This document shows, piece by piece, positions 56,272 to 64,000 of a stretch of DNA of 64,000 nucleotides. The translations under genes were made by a program, and so were the position numbers. The notes under the pieces are model-generated. The model did not search any database. It was not told the origin of the DNA and saw nothing but the letters and a program-made list of their open reading frames with translations. How positions within the stretch are numbered: the stretch's first letter is position 1; each line of letters begins with the position of its first letter. This DNA is from Lachnospiraceae bacterium (lineage in GTDB: Bacteria > Bacillota > Clostridia > Lachnospirales > Lachnospiraceae), in NCBI GenBank assembly GCA_015057455.1, contig SVEH01000002.1, positions 147,690-211,689 of the forward strand. The letters run 5' to 3'.

Positions 56272-57630
56272 ATGAAGAAAAAACTATTGTTTTATGTAAC
56301 AATGTTAGCAACAAGTCTAGTGATGAGTACAATGGCTTATGCAGAAGATAATGTTGTTAGCCAGTCACAAGATAATATTATAGTTACTAAAACTGCTAAT
56401 TGGACAAAGTTAGATGACAAATCAGCAGATGAAACAGGAAATCCATATATAAAGATTGATTTTGAAATAGATACAACAAATATGGATACGAAACTAACTG
56501 AAAATGTTACTTCAGGAGGAGATGTTGATGTTGTCTTAGTTATTGATAATTCTATGAGTTATCAAGATAAATTTCCAAAAGCAAAAGAGGCTGTAGAAGA
56601 TTTTGTTGATGATGTTATGTCTCTTAGAACTAATAATGTTAGAGTTGGTATTGTGAAATTTGGATTACAGGCTACAACAGTTTCACAATTATCTAATAAT
56701 ATGACTGATGTAAAAAAAGCTGTAGAAAGTATAGAGCTTCAAGGAACAGAAATAAGTGGTACTAATATGCATCATGGAGTATGTAATGCTGAAGAGATGT
56801 TAAAGTCAAGTAGTGCTAACACAAAAGTAATTATTATATTAAGTGATGGTAGACCAAATAGAACAAAAGAAATTATAGAAGAACATAATAGAGATAGAGC
56901 AAGAAAAGCAGTTAAAGATGAGTTGAAAAAAGCAAAAGAAGATATTAGTAACTTAGAAGTTGTTACAATTGGATATTATCAAAAGGATGATGATGCGTCA
57001 CGTGAGTTTATGAAAGAAATAGCAACTAGTGATAGCAAGGGTCAAAAAATGACATTTGATACAGGCGATATTGCAGATAATATTAAAGAAATATTTGAAA
57101 AAATATCTCAAAGTGTTACTAGCTATGTAGTTGGTAAAGGTCTAATAGATACTATTCCTGCAGAATGTAGTATAGTTGAAAGTTCATTTACAACAAACGA
57201 TGATAACTTACTTCGTAGCATATCTGGAGACAAACATGAAGTGAAATTTGGTTGGAGAGAAAATAAGATAGAGAGAAAAAAATATCAGGTTTCATTTGTA
57301 ATGGTATTAGATAAAGCTGTTATGAATAGTAATCAATTAAGTGGTAAAGAAAAAATACATACAAATGGACAAACGATAAATATTAATACAGATACTGTAG
57401 GAAGTTCAATGTTTGTGTATGATAATTATGGAATAATTAAACTTGCTAGTCCAAAGTTAACTTATAAAGAAGTTTGTGATACAACAGAAGAAAAGTCACA
57501 AATAAATGAAATAACAGAGGATTTAATAGATGAAACACCACCAACAGGAGATAATTTTAATTTAATTATAGTAGTTGTAATGGCAGTATGTGGAGTGGTA
57601 TTGCTAGCTTTAAGAAGAAAATTCATATAG
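56272..57630 (+). CDS. Sortase-anchored VWA-domain surface protein
   Basis: 452 residues. A signal peptide ends AYA-ED (24). The von Willebrand A domain (about 80-280) has the metal-site motif DNSMS, the Thr in SGTNMHHGV and the Asp in ILSDGRPN, so metal binding looks intact. A beta domain follows. The C-terminus is TPPTGD, a hydrophobic helix (NLIIVVVMAVCGVVLLAL) and RRK, an LPXTG-type sorting signal. Likely a wall-linked adhesin or pilus-type protein; no sortase or pilin genes are next to it. Confidence 0.88.
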   Translation: MKKKLLFYVTMLATSLVMSTMAYAEDNVVSQSQDNIIVTKTANWTKLDDKSADETGNPYIKIDFEIDTTNMDTKLTENVTSGGDVDVVLVIDNSMSYQDKFPKAKEAVEDFVDDVMSLRTNNVRVGIVKFGLQATTVSQLSNNMTDVKKAVESIELQGTEISGTNMHHGVCNAEEMLKSSSANTKVIIILSDGRPNRTKEIIEEHNRDRARKAVKDELKKAKEDISNLEVVTIGYYQKDDDASREFMKEIATSDSKGQKMTFDTGDIADNIKEIFEKISQSVTSYVVGKGLIDTIPAECSIVESSFTTNDDNLLRSISGDKHEVKFGWRENKIERKKYQVSFVMVLDKAVMNSNQLSGKEKIHTNGQTININTDTVGSSMFVYDNYGIIKLASPKLTYKEVCDTTEEKSQINEITEDLIDETPPTGDNFNLIIVVVMAVCGVVLLALRRKFI

Positions 57631-57665
57631 AAAATTAAATAAACTATAATTTGTAGGTTTCTTGT

Positions 57666-57688
57666 GCCCCTGTCGTTCCGACAGGGGC
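57666..57688. repeat. CCCCTGTC/GACAGGGG hairpin, copy 2
   Basis: A perfect 10-bp stem (GCCCCTGTCG, 57666-57675, with 57679-57688), 3-nt loop, extended by a T-A pair. It lies 36 bp after the VWA stop and probably acts as its terminator. Confidence 0.75.
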
Positions 57689-57703
57689 ATGGTTGTGGTA
57701 TTT

Positions 57704-57956
57704 AAGCTTCTTTATAATTTGAGCTATCGCTCAAATTGGGGGATTTTGCTTCTCGAAAGTTTTAGTTTACAGTTCTAGTGACGCAATAATACGGGTTCGA
57801 ATATATATGTTTAATGGACGTTCTCACTTGACTTCAAACCTAATGGATACTAAGTTCTTTCTGCGCTAACGCTTGAAATCACTAAGTACCAAGGTTCTCA
57901 GACACCTTTAAACATATATATTCGAGCCCCTTTATTATTTGCTGTATACTAAAGCA
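57704..57956 (-). repeat. Long palindromic element E2 (inverted relative of E1)
   Basis: Read on the - strand it follows E1 over its full length: the same AATAATAAAGGGGCTCGAAT start, the same TTTC/GAAA inner stem, the right arm ending TCGAACCCG, the CACTAGAA tail and the TTTGAGC/GCTCAAA hairpin. The CACCT/AGGTG stem of E1 is AACCT/AGGTT here, a paired change. Confidence 0.82.
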
Positions 57957-57987
57957 TATAGATATAATTATTCTTTGTTTTATAAAT

Positions 57988-58221
57988 CTACCCATGAGAG
58001 CTAAAATAATAATTATGGTAAGAATATAAATCTAGTAAAAATGAAAATTTTCTACTCATGAGAGCTAAAATAATAATTATGGTAAGAATATAAATCTAGT
58101 AAAAATGAAAATTTTCTACCCATGAGAGCTAAAATAATAATTATGGTAAGAATATAAACCTAGTAAAAATGAAAATTTTCTACCCATGAGAGCCAAAACA
58201 GTAATTATGGTAAGAATATAA
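57988..58221. repeat. 64-bp tandem repeat, about 3.6 copies
   Basis: Units start at 57988, 58052, 58116 and 58180, each opening CTACCCATGAGAGC (CTACTC in unit 2). They are almost identical, and the last is cut after about 41 bp. There are no unique spacers, so it is not a CRISPR array. No continuous ORF. Confidence 0.92.
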
Positions 58222-58271
58222 CAAAAAAAGGAATATCTCATAAAAGCTATAATACTCATAAGCAAGGGTTA

Positions 58272-58475
58272 AAATTTAAGAGGAATATAGTATATTTTTC
58301 GGGGTTTGCAAACCGTCGGCGTTTAGTGAATACGAGCATAAATTATGCGAAGTATGAACTTAACGACCGTTACGCTTTGCAACGGAGCGCAAGCGGTGAG
58401 AAAAATATATTATATTCTCTTAAATTTGGAACTAGAATAAAAGTATAAAACTTTTGCGGAGCTAAAATGAACATT
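58272..58475. repeat. Long palindromic element E3
   Basis: The left arm AAATTTAAGAGGAATATAG (from 58272) pairs with the right arm ending 58427 over about 28 bp, a different arm sequence from E1/E2. The interior keeps the E1 order (TTAGTGA, 4-bp stem, AGC, loop, GC, 4-bp stem, ACTTA), with ATAC/GTAT in place of TTTC/GAAA. The tail has ACTAGAA and ACTTTTGCGGAGCTAAAA like E1. Confidence 0.75.
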
Positions 58476-58498
58476 CCCCTGTCAGAATGACAGGGGAA
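58474..58498 (-). terminator. CCCCTGTC/GACAGGGG hairpin, copy 3
   Basis: A perfect 11-bp stem (TTCCCCTGTCA, 58474-58484, with 58488-58498) and 3-nt loop, 23 bp beyond the PBP stop on the - strand. Confidence 0.7.
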
Positions 58499-58520
58499 TA
58501 TGAAATCGACAAATTATAGT

Positions 58521-61187
58521 TTATTCTATAGTATCCTCAGCGGGAGCTTCTTGTTCTTCATGTTCTACTGTAGGTATGTTAGCTTGAGGAACAGCATCCT
58601 CATTAACAGTTTCCTGTGATGAACCATCATCAGAACTAGAATTATTAATAATACTATCAAAAATGTTATCAATTATGCTAGAACCATCGCATTCAGTACA
58701 AGTTGTATTGTTAGCACTTGTAAGAATATATTTAGAATCAGCAGTGCCACTAGCATTATCTTTTATTAAATATACTCTTTCGACAGCATTACATTTATCA
58801 GATGCAAGTTTTCCTGTAACAGAACAAACTTTAATCTTTTGGTGGCATGTACAATATTTTGATGGAACTGTTCCAGAAGCAAAATATTCACTTTTAACAA
58901 AATTACCAGATTCAGCGCCTTGGGCATGTGAACATAATCCTTCAATTGCTCTATAGCCACATTTAGTACAAATTGTTGCACTTGTTATTCCATTAGGTCT
59001 TGTAAATGATTTATTTTCTAATTCTTTATGAATAGCTTCCATAATCTTACGCCATATTTTTTTGTGGTATGAACTTGATGAACCACCAGCACTTCTATTA
59101 TTGTTATCATAACCTGTCCAAACAGAAGCAGTATAATATGGTGTATATCCAGCAAACCATAGGTCATATTTGCCGGATGTAGTACCAGTCTTTCCTGCAA
59201 TATTCATATTAGAGAAATTAGCTGGAGCACCAGTACCATAGCTTTTAACAACATCTTGCATTGCATTTGTTAATAGCCATGCAGTAGTTTCTTTCATTAC
59301 TTTTTTAGTAGTTGTCTTATGCTTTAAAATAACTTTTCCTGTACTATCTACTACCTTTGTATAATAGAAAGGTTTATTATATGTTCCATTATTAGCAATA
59401 CTTGCATAAGCTGCAGTTAGTTCTAAGTTAGTAACACCTTTTGTTAAACCACCAAGTGCAATAGCACCAGAACAGTCTGATTTATCAACTAGTGTTGTAA
59501 AGCCAAGGTTGTGTAGATATTTTAGAGAAACAGGAATACCTACATCGTAGATTGTTCTAACAGTTGCTACGTTGTTAGAATCCCATATAGCTTCTCTCAT
59601 AGTTACTAAACCTTTGTGGCTTCCACGCCATGAGTTAACTTTAGATTTCTTGCCTTCTTTATAACAAAAATATGAATCGTTTTGTACACTGGCAAGTGTC
59701 ATCTCATTAGTATCAAGAGCTGGTAAGAATGATGATACAATCTTAAATGTTGATCCGGGTTGTCTTTCAGCATCAGTTGCTCTATTAAATGATAAACTAC
59801 CATCTTTATCACCACGTCCACCAACCATTGCTTTAATTGCCCCATTAGATTGATCCATTATTACAAAGGATACTTGAGGTTCTAGTGTAAAGGAAGTTTT
59901 ATCAGCTATAAATGTATTGCCTTCTGATAGTATATGTTCTTTAAATTCCTTTATATACTTATCTGCGTTTGACTTATCTTTAAATAGTAGTGAGAAACTA
60001 CTGTCTTTTTTCTTCCAATATTGTTCTAAGTGACCAACGCTATAATTTTTCGTTTTATTTTCACTAGTTGTAACAGATAATTGATAATCTAGTTGATAAT
60101 ACTTCTCTGGGTAATTGTCTTCATCACTTGTTATATTATCGCATGTTTTTTGAATTGATGAGTCAAGTGTTGAATAAATCTTTAAACCACCAGAGTTAAG
60201 AAGGGTTTTTGCTGTGTCGCTATCATAATTAGCAACATTAATTAAATCATTAAGTACTTGATAATATAATGCATCTACAAAATATGAGTTAACAGTATCT
60301 TCTTTTTTCTCTGTTTTTTCTCTCTTTAGATTAACTGCTGAAATACGTGCATATACATCATCTTTCATAGCCTCGTCATATTCTTTATCGCTTATGTATT
60401 TGTTTTCATACATTTTCTTTATAACGATTTGTTGTCTTCTTTTATTATTATCTGGATGCTCTATTGGATTTAGAGCAGTAGGTTGCTGAGTAATAGAAGC
60501 AATTACAGCTGCTTCAGATACAGATAAATCACTTACAGATTTGCCAAAATATTCTTTTGAAGCTGTTTGAACACCATAAGTTCCAGCACCTAAGTTAATT
60601 GTATTTAAATAATATTCAAGTATTTGGTCTTTTGTTAATTTGTTTTCTAATTTAATGGCAAGATATTGCTCTTGAACTTTACGTTCTAATTTAGCTGAAA
60701 ATGTTTCTTCCATACCTGCATTAAATATTTGATTCTTTATCAATTGTTGTGTTATTGTACTTGCACCTTGTGAAAATCCTGATAATGATGCTCTAAAAAT
60801 ACCTTTAATATCTATACCATTGTGTTCATAGAAACGTTCATCCTCTATAGAAATAAATGCTTTTTGAACAGTATCAGGAATACGGGATATCTGTACATAT
60901 TCTCTATTAGATTCAGCACCTTTAAACTCTTGAATAAGTTTGCCGTCTTCATCGTATATTTTGGTAGCAAATTTACTTGGTACAACGGATAGTTTTGATA
61001 CATCAGGTGAAGTATCAACTAGTCCTTTAATAAAACCAGATATAAGAAATATTCCAATTACAATACATGAAACAATAGCTATAACGATAATTCTTATAAT
61101 GGTTAGAATTATTTTATTAGATACACGCTTAGGCGAAGAATTAATTTCTTCTTGCTTTTGCATGGTACCGCGCTGTGTAAAATTCAT
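58521..61187 (-). CDS. Class A penicillin-binding protein (PBP1A-type)
   Basis: A bifunctional peptidoglycan synthase of 888 residues: one membrane anchor (about 28-52), a glycosyltransferase domain (ISIEDERFYEHNGIDI with the catalytic Glu, GASTITQQLIKN), then a transpeptidase domain with GSTFK (nucleophile Ser), SNN (in WDSNNVAT) and KTGTTSG. The C-terminal region has several Cys pairs (CTKCGYRAIEGLC, CTCHQKIKVC, CTECDG) and an acidic Ser-rich tail. SD AGGAGG lies 5 nt before the ATG. No operon partners. Confidence 0.95.
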   Translation of the reverse strand: MNFTQRGTMQKQEEINSSPKRVSNKIILTIIRIIVIAIVSCIVIGIFLISGFIKGLVDTSPDVSKLSVVPSKFATKIYDEDGKLIQEFKGAESNREYVQISRIPDTVQKAFISIEDERFYEHNGIDIKGIFRASLSGFSQGASTITQQLIKNQIFNAGMEETFSAKLERKVQEQYLAIKLENKLTKDQILEYYLNTINLGAGTYGVQTASKEYFGKSVSDLSVSEAAVIASITQQPTALNPIEHPDNNKRRQQIVIKKMYENKYISDKEYDEAMKDDVYARISAVNLKREKTEKKEDTVNSYFVDALYYQVLNDLINVANYDSDTAKTLLNSGGLKIYSTLDSSIQKTCDNITSDEDNYPEKYYQLDYQLSVTTSENKTKNYSVGHLEQYWKKKDSSFSLLFKDKSNADKYIKEFKEHILSEGNTFIADKTSFTLEPQVSFVIMDQSNGAIKAMVGGRGDKDGSLSFNRATDAERQPGSTFKIVSSFLPALDTNEMTLASVQNDSYFCYKEGKKSKVNSWRGSHKGLVTMREAIWDSNNVATVRTIYDVGIPVSLKYLHNLGFTTLVDKSDCSGAIALGGLTKGVTNLELTAAYASIANNGTYNKPFYYTKVVDSTGKVILKHKTTTKKVMKETTAWLLTNAMQDVVKSYGTGAPANFSNMNIAGKTGTTSGKYDLWFAGYTPYYTASVWTGYDNNNRSAGGSSSSYHKKIWRKIMEAIHKELENKSFTRPNGITSATICTKCGYRAIEGLCSHAQGAESGNFVKSEYFASGTVPSKYCTCHQKIKVCSVTGKLASDKCNAVERVYLIKDNASGTADSKYILTSANNTTCTECDGSSIIDNIFDSIINNSSSDDGSSQETVNEDAVPQANIPTVEHEEQEAPAEDTIE

Positions 61188-61665
61188 GATGACCTCCTAA
61201 ATAAAAAAATACGTTATCAAAACAATATTAAAAATCAAAATAAGTTATTAATAATGTTCAAAGAATAAACATAGGTTTGTAATAAATAAGCCTATTTACT
61301 CAAATCTTAACATATTATAACAAATAAAATTAAAATAATAAAGAATTATCTATAAATAAGTTGAAAAAATTTTATTAGACTACCTTATAGGTCAATGGTC
61401 CTATAAGCATATTTTGTCACTTAAAGTAAGTAATTGTAAATATATGTAAAATTTTTTGCCAAGTATATGGAATTAATTGAAATTTTTGGAAAATTTCATA
61501 AAAATTTTAAATTTTTTATATTTTTTTCAAAAAAACACTTTTATTTTTAACAATATCCTAGTATAATTAAATCACATGGATATGCATTTTAAGAAGTACC
61601 GTCATCGGGAGTAAAATAATAAGCGGGTTCATCACATTACAAAATATGGAGATGGAGGTTTGTTT
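61188..61665. other. Divergent region between PBP and the DUF6514-like gene
   Basis: AT-rich, no ORF. It has an 8-bp palindrome (CTTATAGG/CCTATAAG, 61384-61391 with 61400-61407) that could be an operator, a TATAAT at 61562-61567 with a weak upstream box, and a leader of about 90 nt. No riboswitch was recognised. Confidence 0.45.
61384..61407. promoter_or_regulatory. 8-bp palindrome, possible operator
   Basis: CTTATAGG, 8 nt, CCTATAAG. Perfect arms in an otherwise unstructured AT-rich stretch between divergent genes. The binding protein is unknown. Confidence 0.35.
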
Positions 61666-61998
61666 ATGACAAATTATAGCTTAATAGAGACGAGGAGAGT
61701 AAGATTAGAGAATGAGGAAGAAATTAAACTAGATTATTATCTTACTGATACAATGAGACAAGTTGACGGAGAGGGTAAATGTATAGACGAAGTTAATTTA
61801 ATAGGAGATGAAACTAATTTATATGGTATTAAATTAGTTAAAAGTGGGGCTACATGTGAAGAGGATGAGATTCTAGGCGTAACAGTAGATGAGAAAATAG
61901 CAATAAAACTTCTAAAAGTTTTAGCTGATCATGAAGTGACACCGATTTCACTTGTGGATGTAGTAGACGATTGGAGTACAGAAGTAATGTACTCATAG
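61666..61998 (+). CDS. DUF6514-like conserved small protein
   Basis: 110 residues from ATG 61666, with GGAGG at 61654-61658; the TTG at 61660 is too close to it. A cytosolic alpha/beta protein with YSLIETRRVRLENEEEI, NLYGIKLVK and a closing helix DEKIAIKLLKVLADHEVTPISL. This pattern resembles the DUF6514 family of Clostridia, whose function is unknown; the assignment is from memory of the pattern. It precedes yigZ by 105 bp. Confidence 0.6.
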   Translation: MTNYSLIETRRVRLENEEEIKLDYYLTDTMRQVDGEGKCIDEVNLIGDETNLYGIKLVKSGATCEEDEILGVTVDEKIAIKLLKVLADHEVTPISLVDVVDDWSTEVMYS

Positions 61999-62103
61999 GA
62001 GAGTTTAAGTTTAATAAGGATGTAGAGTTGTACATATTTGGCAGTATTTTGATAAGGAAATAATCGCTAAGAAACTATTTTATTAAAAGAGGAGAAAGCA
62101 TTT

Positions 62104-62751
62104 ATGCATGAGGCATACAAAGCTGTTTATGAAGGAAAAACAGGTGAACTAGTTGAAAAGAAATCTCGTTTTATAGCTACAGTTTTTTCTATTGAGAGTG
62201 AAGAGGATGCATTAGAAAAAGTTGCAGCGATGAAGAAGACATATTGGGATGCAAGGCATAATTGTTATGCATATGTAGTAGGAGATAACAATGAGATTCA
62301 GAGATTCAGTGATGATGGAGAACCTAGTCAGACAGCAGGGAAACCGATGCTTGATGTACTTCTTGCACAGAAAATCCATAATGTATTGGTTGTAGTTACG
62401 AGGTATTTTGGGGGTGTACTACTTGGTACAGGAGGACTTGTAAGAGCTTACTCAAAGGCAACAAAGTTGGGCTTGGATAATAGTATATTATTAGACAAGG
62501 TATATGGGACAAGAATGACGGTAAAGATTGACTATACAGTTGCACAAAAAATAAAATACATAATTTCTCAGCTAGATATATATTCAATAGATACAAAATA
62601 TACGGATGTAGTAGAAGAAGAGGTAGTGGTAGTTGATAAGCTACTTGAAGAATTTAATCAGAAGATTAACGAAGCTACAAATGGTAATGCAAAAATAGAC
62701 ATAATTGGTAGTGGCTACTTTGGAATCTGTGAGAACAAGGTAATTGACTAG
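62104..62751 (+). CDS. yigZ: YigZ/IMPACT family protein
   Basis: 215 residues. An N-terminal UPF0029/IMPACT domain with KKSRFIATVF, ARHNCYAYVV, FSDDGEPSQTAGKPML and TRYFGGVLLGTGGLVRAY is unmistakable, and a short DUF1949-type C-terminal domain follows. IMPACT relatives in eukaryotes regulate Gcn2; the bacterial role is unclear. SD GAGGAGA. Followed by a very strong terminator. Confidence 0.93.
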   Translation: MHEAYKAVYEGKTGELVEKKSRFIATVFSIESEEDALEKVAAMKKTYWDARHNCYAYVVGDNNEIQRFSDDGEPSQTAGKPMLDVLLAQKIHNVLVVVTRYFGGVLLGTGGLVRAYSKATKLGLDNSILLDKVYGTRMTVKIDYTVAQKIKYIISQLDIYSIDTKYTDVVEEEVVVVDKLLEEFNQKINEATNGNAKIDIIGSGYFGICENKVID

Positions 62752-62770
62752 TAATTATGAGACAACATAA

Positions 62771-62826
62771 GGTTAAAAAACAGGTGGCAAAAATGAAGAA
62801 TCATTTTTGCCACCTGTTTTTTAACC
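62771..62826 (+). terminator. Terminator after yigZ
   Basis: A perfect 25-bp stem (62771-62795 with 62802-62826), 6-nt loop, T-rich right arm. Confidence 0.95.
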
Positions 62827-62940
62827 TCATGGTAAAGTGGAATAAATTTAATAATATAAGAATAAATAATGCAATATGTAACAAATAAGCTGTAAATCCA
62901 TAGTATATATAGAAGATATTTTATAGAGGTTATATTTTAT

Positions 62941-63519
62941 ATGGATTACATAATGGTTATGCTATATAAATACGGGTTACTTGCAGTATGCATTGTGATT
63001 TTAATTGAATATGCATGTTTTCCAGTATCTAGTGAAATTGTTTTGCCATTTTCTGGTGTTGTGGCACATATGAGTGACATAGATATAAGAGTGTTGATAT
63101 TTTTGAGTGTAGTGTGTGGTTTGATAGGAAGTAGTATATGTTATTTTATAGGTAGAATATTAGGTGAAAAAAGTATTCGTTGGATAACAAAAAGAATACC
63201 TAAGAGTAAAAATGCACTTGTTAAGTCAGAAGAATTTTTTAATACATATGGCAATTTTTCTGTAATGATTGCAAGAGTAATACCATTATGTAGAACATAT
63301 ATATCTTTTTTGGCAGGAGCATTTAAACAATCTTATATATCGTTTTTATTATGTTCAGCAGCAGGTATTACGGTATGGAATACAGTCTTAATTTCATTAG
63401 GATATATGTTAGGAGATAAGTGGAATATAGTTGAACAGTATTATAATCAATATAAACTATATGTACTAATATTAATTGTTTGTGTAGCATTTTTATTATA
63501 TAAAAGGCGTAGGGGGTAG
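62941..63519 (+). CDS. DedA family membrane protein
   Basis: 192 residues, five or so membrane helices. DedA signature parts are seen: ACFPVSSEIVLPFSGVVA, GSSICYFIGRILGEK, FFNTYGNFSVMIARVIPLCRTYISFLAGAF. The family acts as membrane lipid (undecaprenyl phosphate or other) flippases/transporters and affects cell envelope homeostasis. SD TAGAGGT is weak. The gene stands alone. Confidence 0.92.
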   Translation: MDYIMVMLYKYGLLAVCIVILIEYACFPVSSEIVLPFSGVVAHMSDIDIRVLIFLSVVCGLIGSSICYFIGRILGEKSIRWITKRIPKSKNALVKSEEFFNTYGNFSVMIARVIPLCRTYISFLAGAFKQSYISFLLCSAAGITVWNTVLISLGYMLGDKWNIVEQYYNQYKLYVLILIVCVAFLLYKRRRG

Positions 63520-63717
63520 AAAACAACACTAGAATAACATAAAATTCCCTAAATATATAAAAAATGTATAAAATATATTAATGAAATGTGTAATAGTTAA
63601 AGAATGGTTAAAATAAACGCAACACCCATTGAATAATTATGTAACAATGTGGTAATATTTTATCAGGAGGTTAAAGTTTTAATTTGTTACTTGATGTTTT
63701 TAAGGGGGATTATAATT

Positions 63718-64000
63718 ATGTGTTTAAAGTTTATTAAGGGAAAAGCGAAAAGAGCAATAGCATTTTCTTTGGCATTACTTATGGCTGGTATAAGTGTAGC
63801 ACCAAGTGTTGCATATGCTGAGGTTACAAAAGGTTTATATGGCAAAGAAGTAAAGATTACTCACGAAGGTAAATCAAGATATGTTGCTAATGCGACATTT
63901 TATGATTACTATTCAGATTCACAAGTAGGAAGCTGCAACAAGGCAAAAGATATTACAGACGCATTAAAGAGTGCAGGAGAGTCAGGGGAGGTTAATACTT
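63718..64000 (+). CDS. Secreted surface protein, 5' part (runs off the right edge)
   Basis: The ATG at 63718 has AAGGGGG upstream, and the frame stays open for 94 codons to the window end. A signal peptide (RAIAFSLALLMAGISVAPSVAYA) is cut before EVTKGLYG. The mature start has SRYVANATFYDYYSDSQVG, a pattern met at the beginning of large Lachnospiraceae surface proteins. The full domain make-up cannot be seen. Confidence 0.75.
   Translation, partial: MCLKFIKGKAKRAIAFSLALLMAGISVAPSVAYAEVTKGLYGKEVKITHEGKSRYVANATFYDYYSDSQVGSCNKAKDITDALKSAGESGEVNT

Larger units (their letters stand above)
57631..58520. other. Repeat-rich 0.9-kb intergenic region between convergent genes
   Basis: No coding sequence is seen. 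In order: hairpin copy 2 (57666), palindromic element E2 (57704-57956), a 64-bp tandem repeat (57988-58221), palindromic element E3 (58272-58475) and hairpin copy 3 (58474). The region is non-coding but highly structured. Confidence 0.8.

Noticed and set aside
57988..58221. CRISPR array
   Set aside because: The 64-bp units are contiguous and alike throughout, with no unique spacers and no cas genes.

Overview
The window is very AT-rich and carries Firmicute-type Shine-Dalgarno (SD) sites, a spoVA germination/sporulation operon, an NADH-linked trimeric [FeFe] hydrogenase, single-chain glycyl-tRNA synthetase, sortase-type surface proteins and BspA-like leucine-rich repeat proteins. This fits an anaerobic, spore-forming, low-GC Clostridia species, most likely of the Lachnospiraceae. 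That placement is inference from gene content. No rRNA, tRNA or CRISPR array was seen.

Layout. 1-9.2 kb: 3' end of gltX, a UvrD/PcrA-type helicase, a large cell-wall protein with NlpC/P60-like and tandem peptidoglycan-binding modules, an S41 protease and a LURP-one-like protein. 9.2-19.9 kb is accessory: a pseudogene with two stops, a Fic protein with an inverted-repeat operator, an IS3-family transposase remnant, then a cluster of four paralogous secreted pre-pro-proteins, a small membrane protein and a subtilisin-family protease. 19.9-30.9 kb: MEMO/AMMECR1 fusion, a secreted Fn3 protein, methyltransferase, Hsp33, diguanylate cyclase and M16C protease. 30.9-35.3 kb: three copies of a promoter-RNA-terminator cassette interleaved with a lipoprotein, an MNT-HEPN pair and a small membrane protein. 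35.4-44.2 kb is housekeeping: era, a small ORF, recO, a lipoprotein, glyS and hydCBA. 44.3-64 kb: LRR protein, chemoreceptor, the spoVA operon interrupted by a TagF-like transferase and an acyltransferase, a VWA surface protein, a 0.9-kb repeat-rich intergenic region, a class A PBP, DUF6514-like, YigZ and DedA proteins, and the start of a secreted protein at the edge.

The strongest candidate for an undescribed system is at 11.8-19.8 kb. Four Sec-secreted proteins share a pro-region motif (NM[TS]xEE..VF...EY...F) ending in an Arg-Gly junction. Each then has a Lys-Leu-Pro helix and a hydrophobic C-terminal helix pair. They sit beside a secreted S8 protease, a family known to mature peptide precursors after Arg, and a 77-residue membrane protein that could give immunity. 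A protease-activated pore-forming or bacteriocin-like secretion cluster is the inference.

Two non-coding families are also notable. One is a roughly 150-170 nt RNA cassette with three copies (30.9, 32.7 and 34.3 kb), each with a -35/-10 promoter at 17-bp spacing and a terminator. The other is a family of long palindromic elements (46.4, 57.7 and 58.3 kb) whose internal stems differ in sequence but keep pairing.
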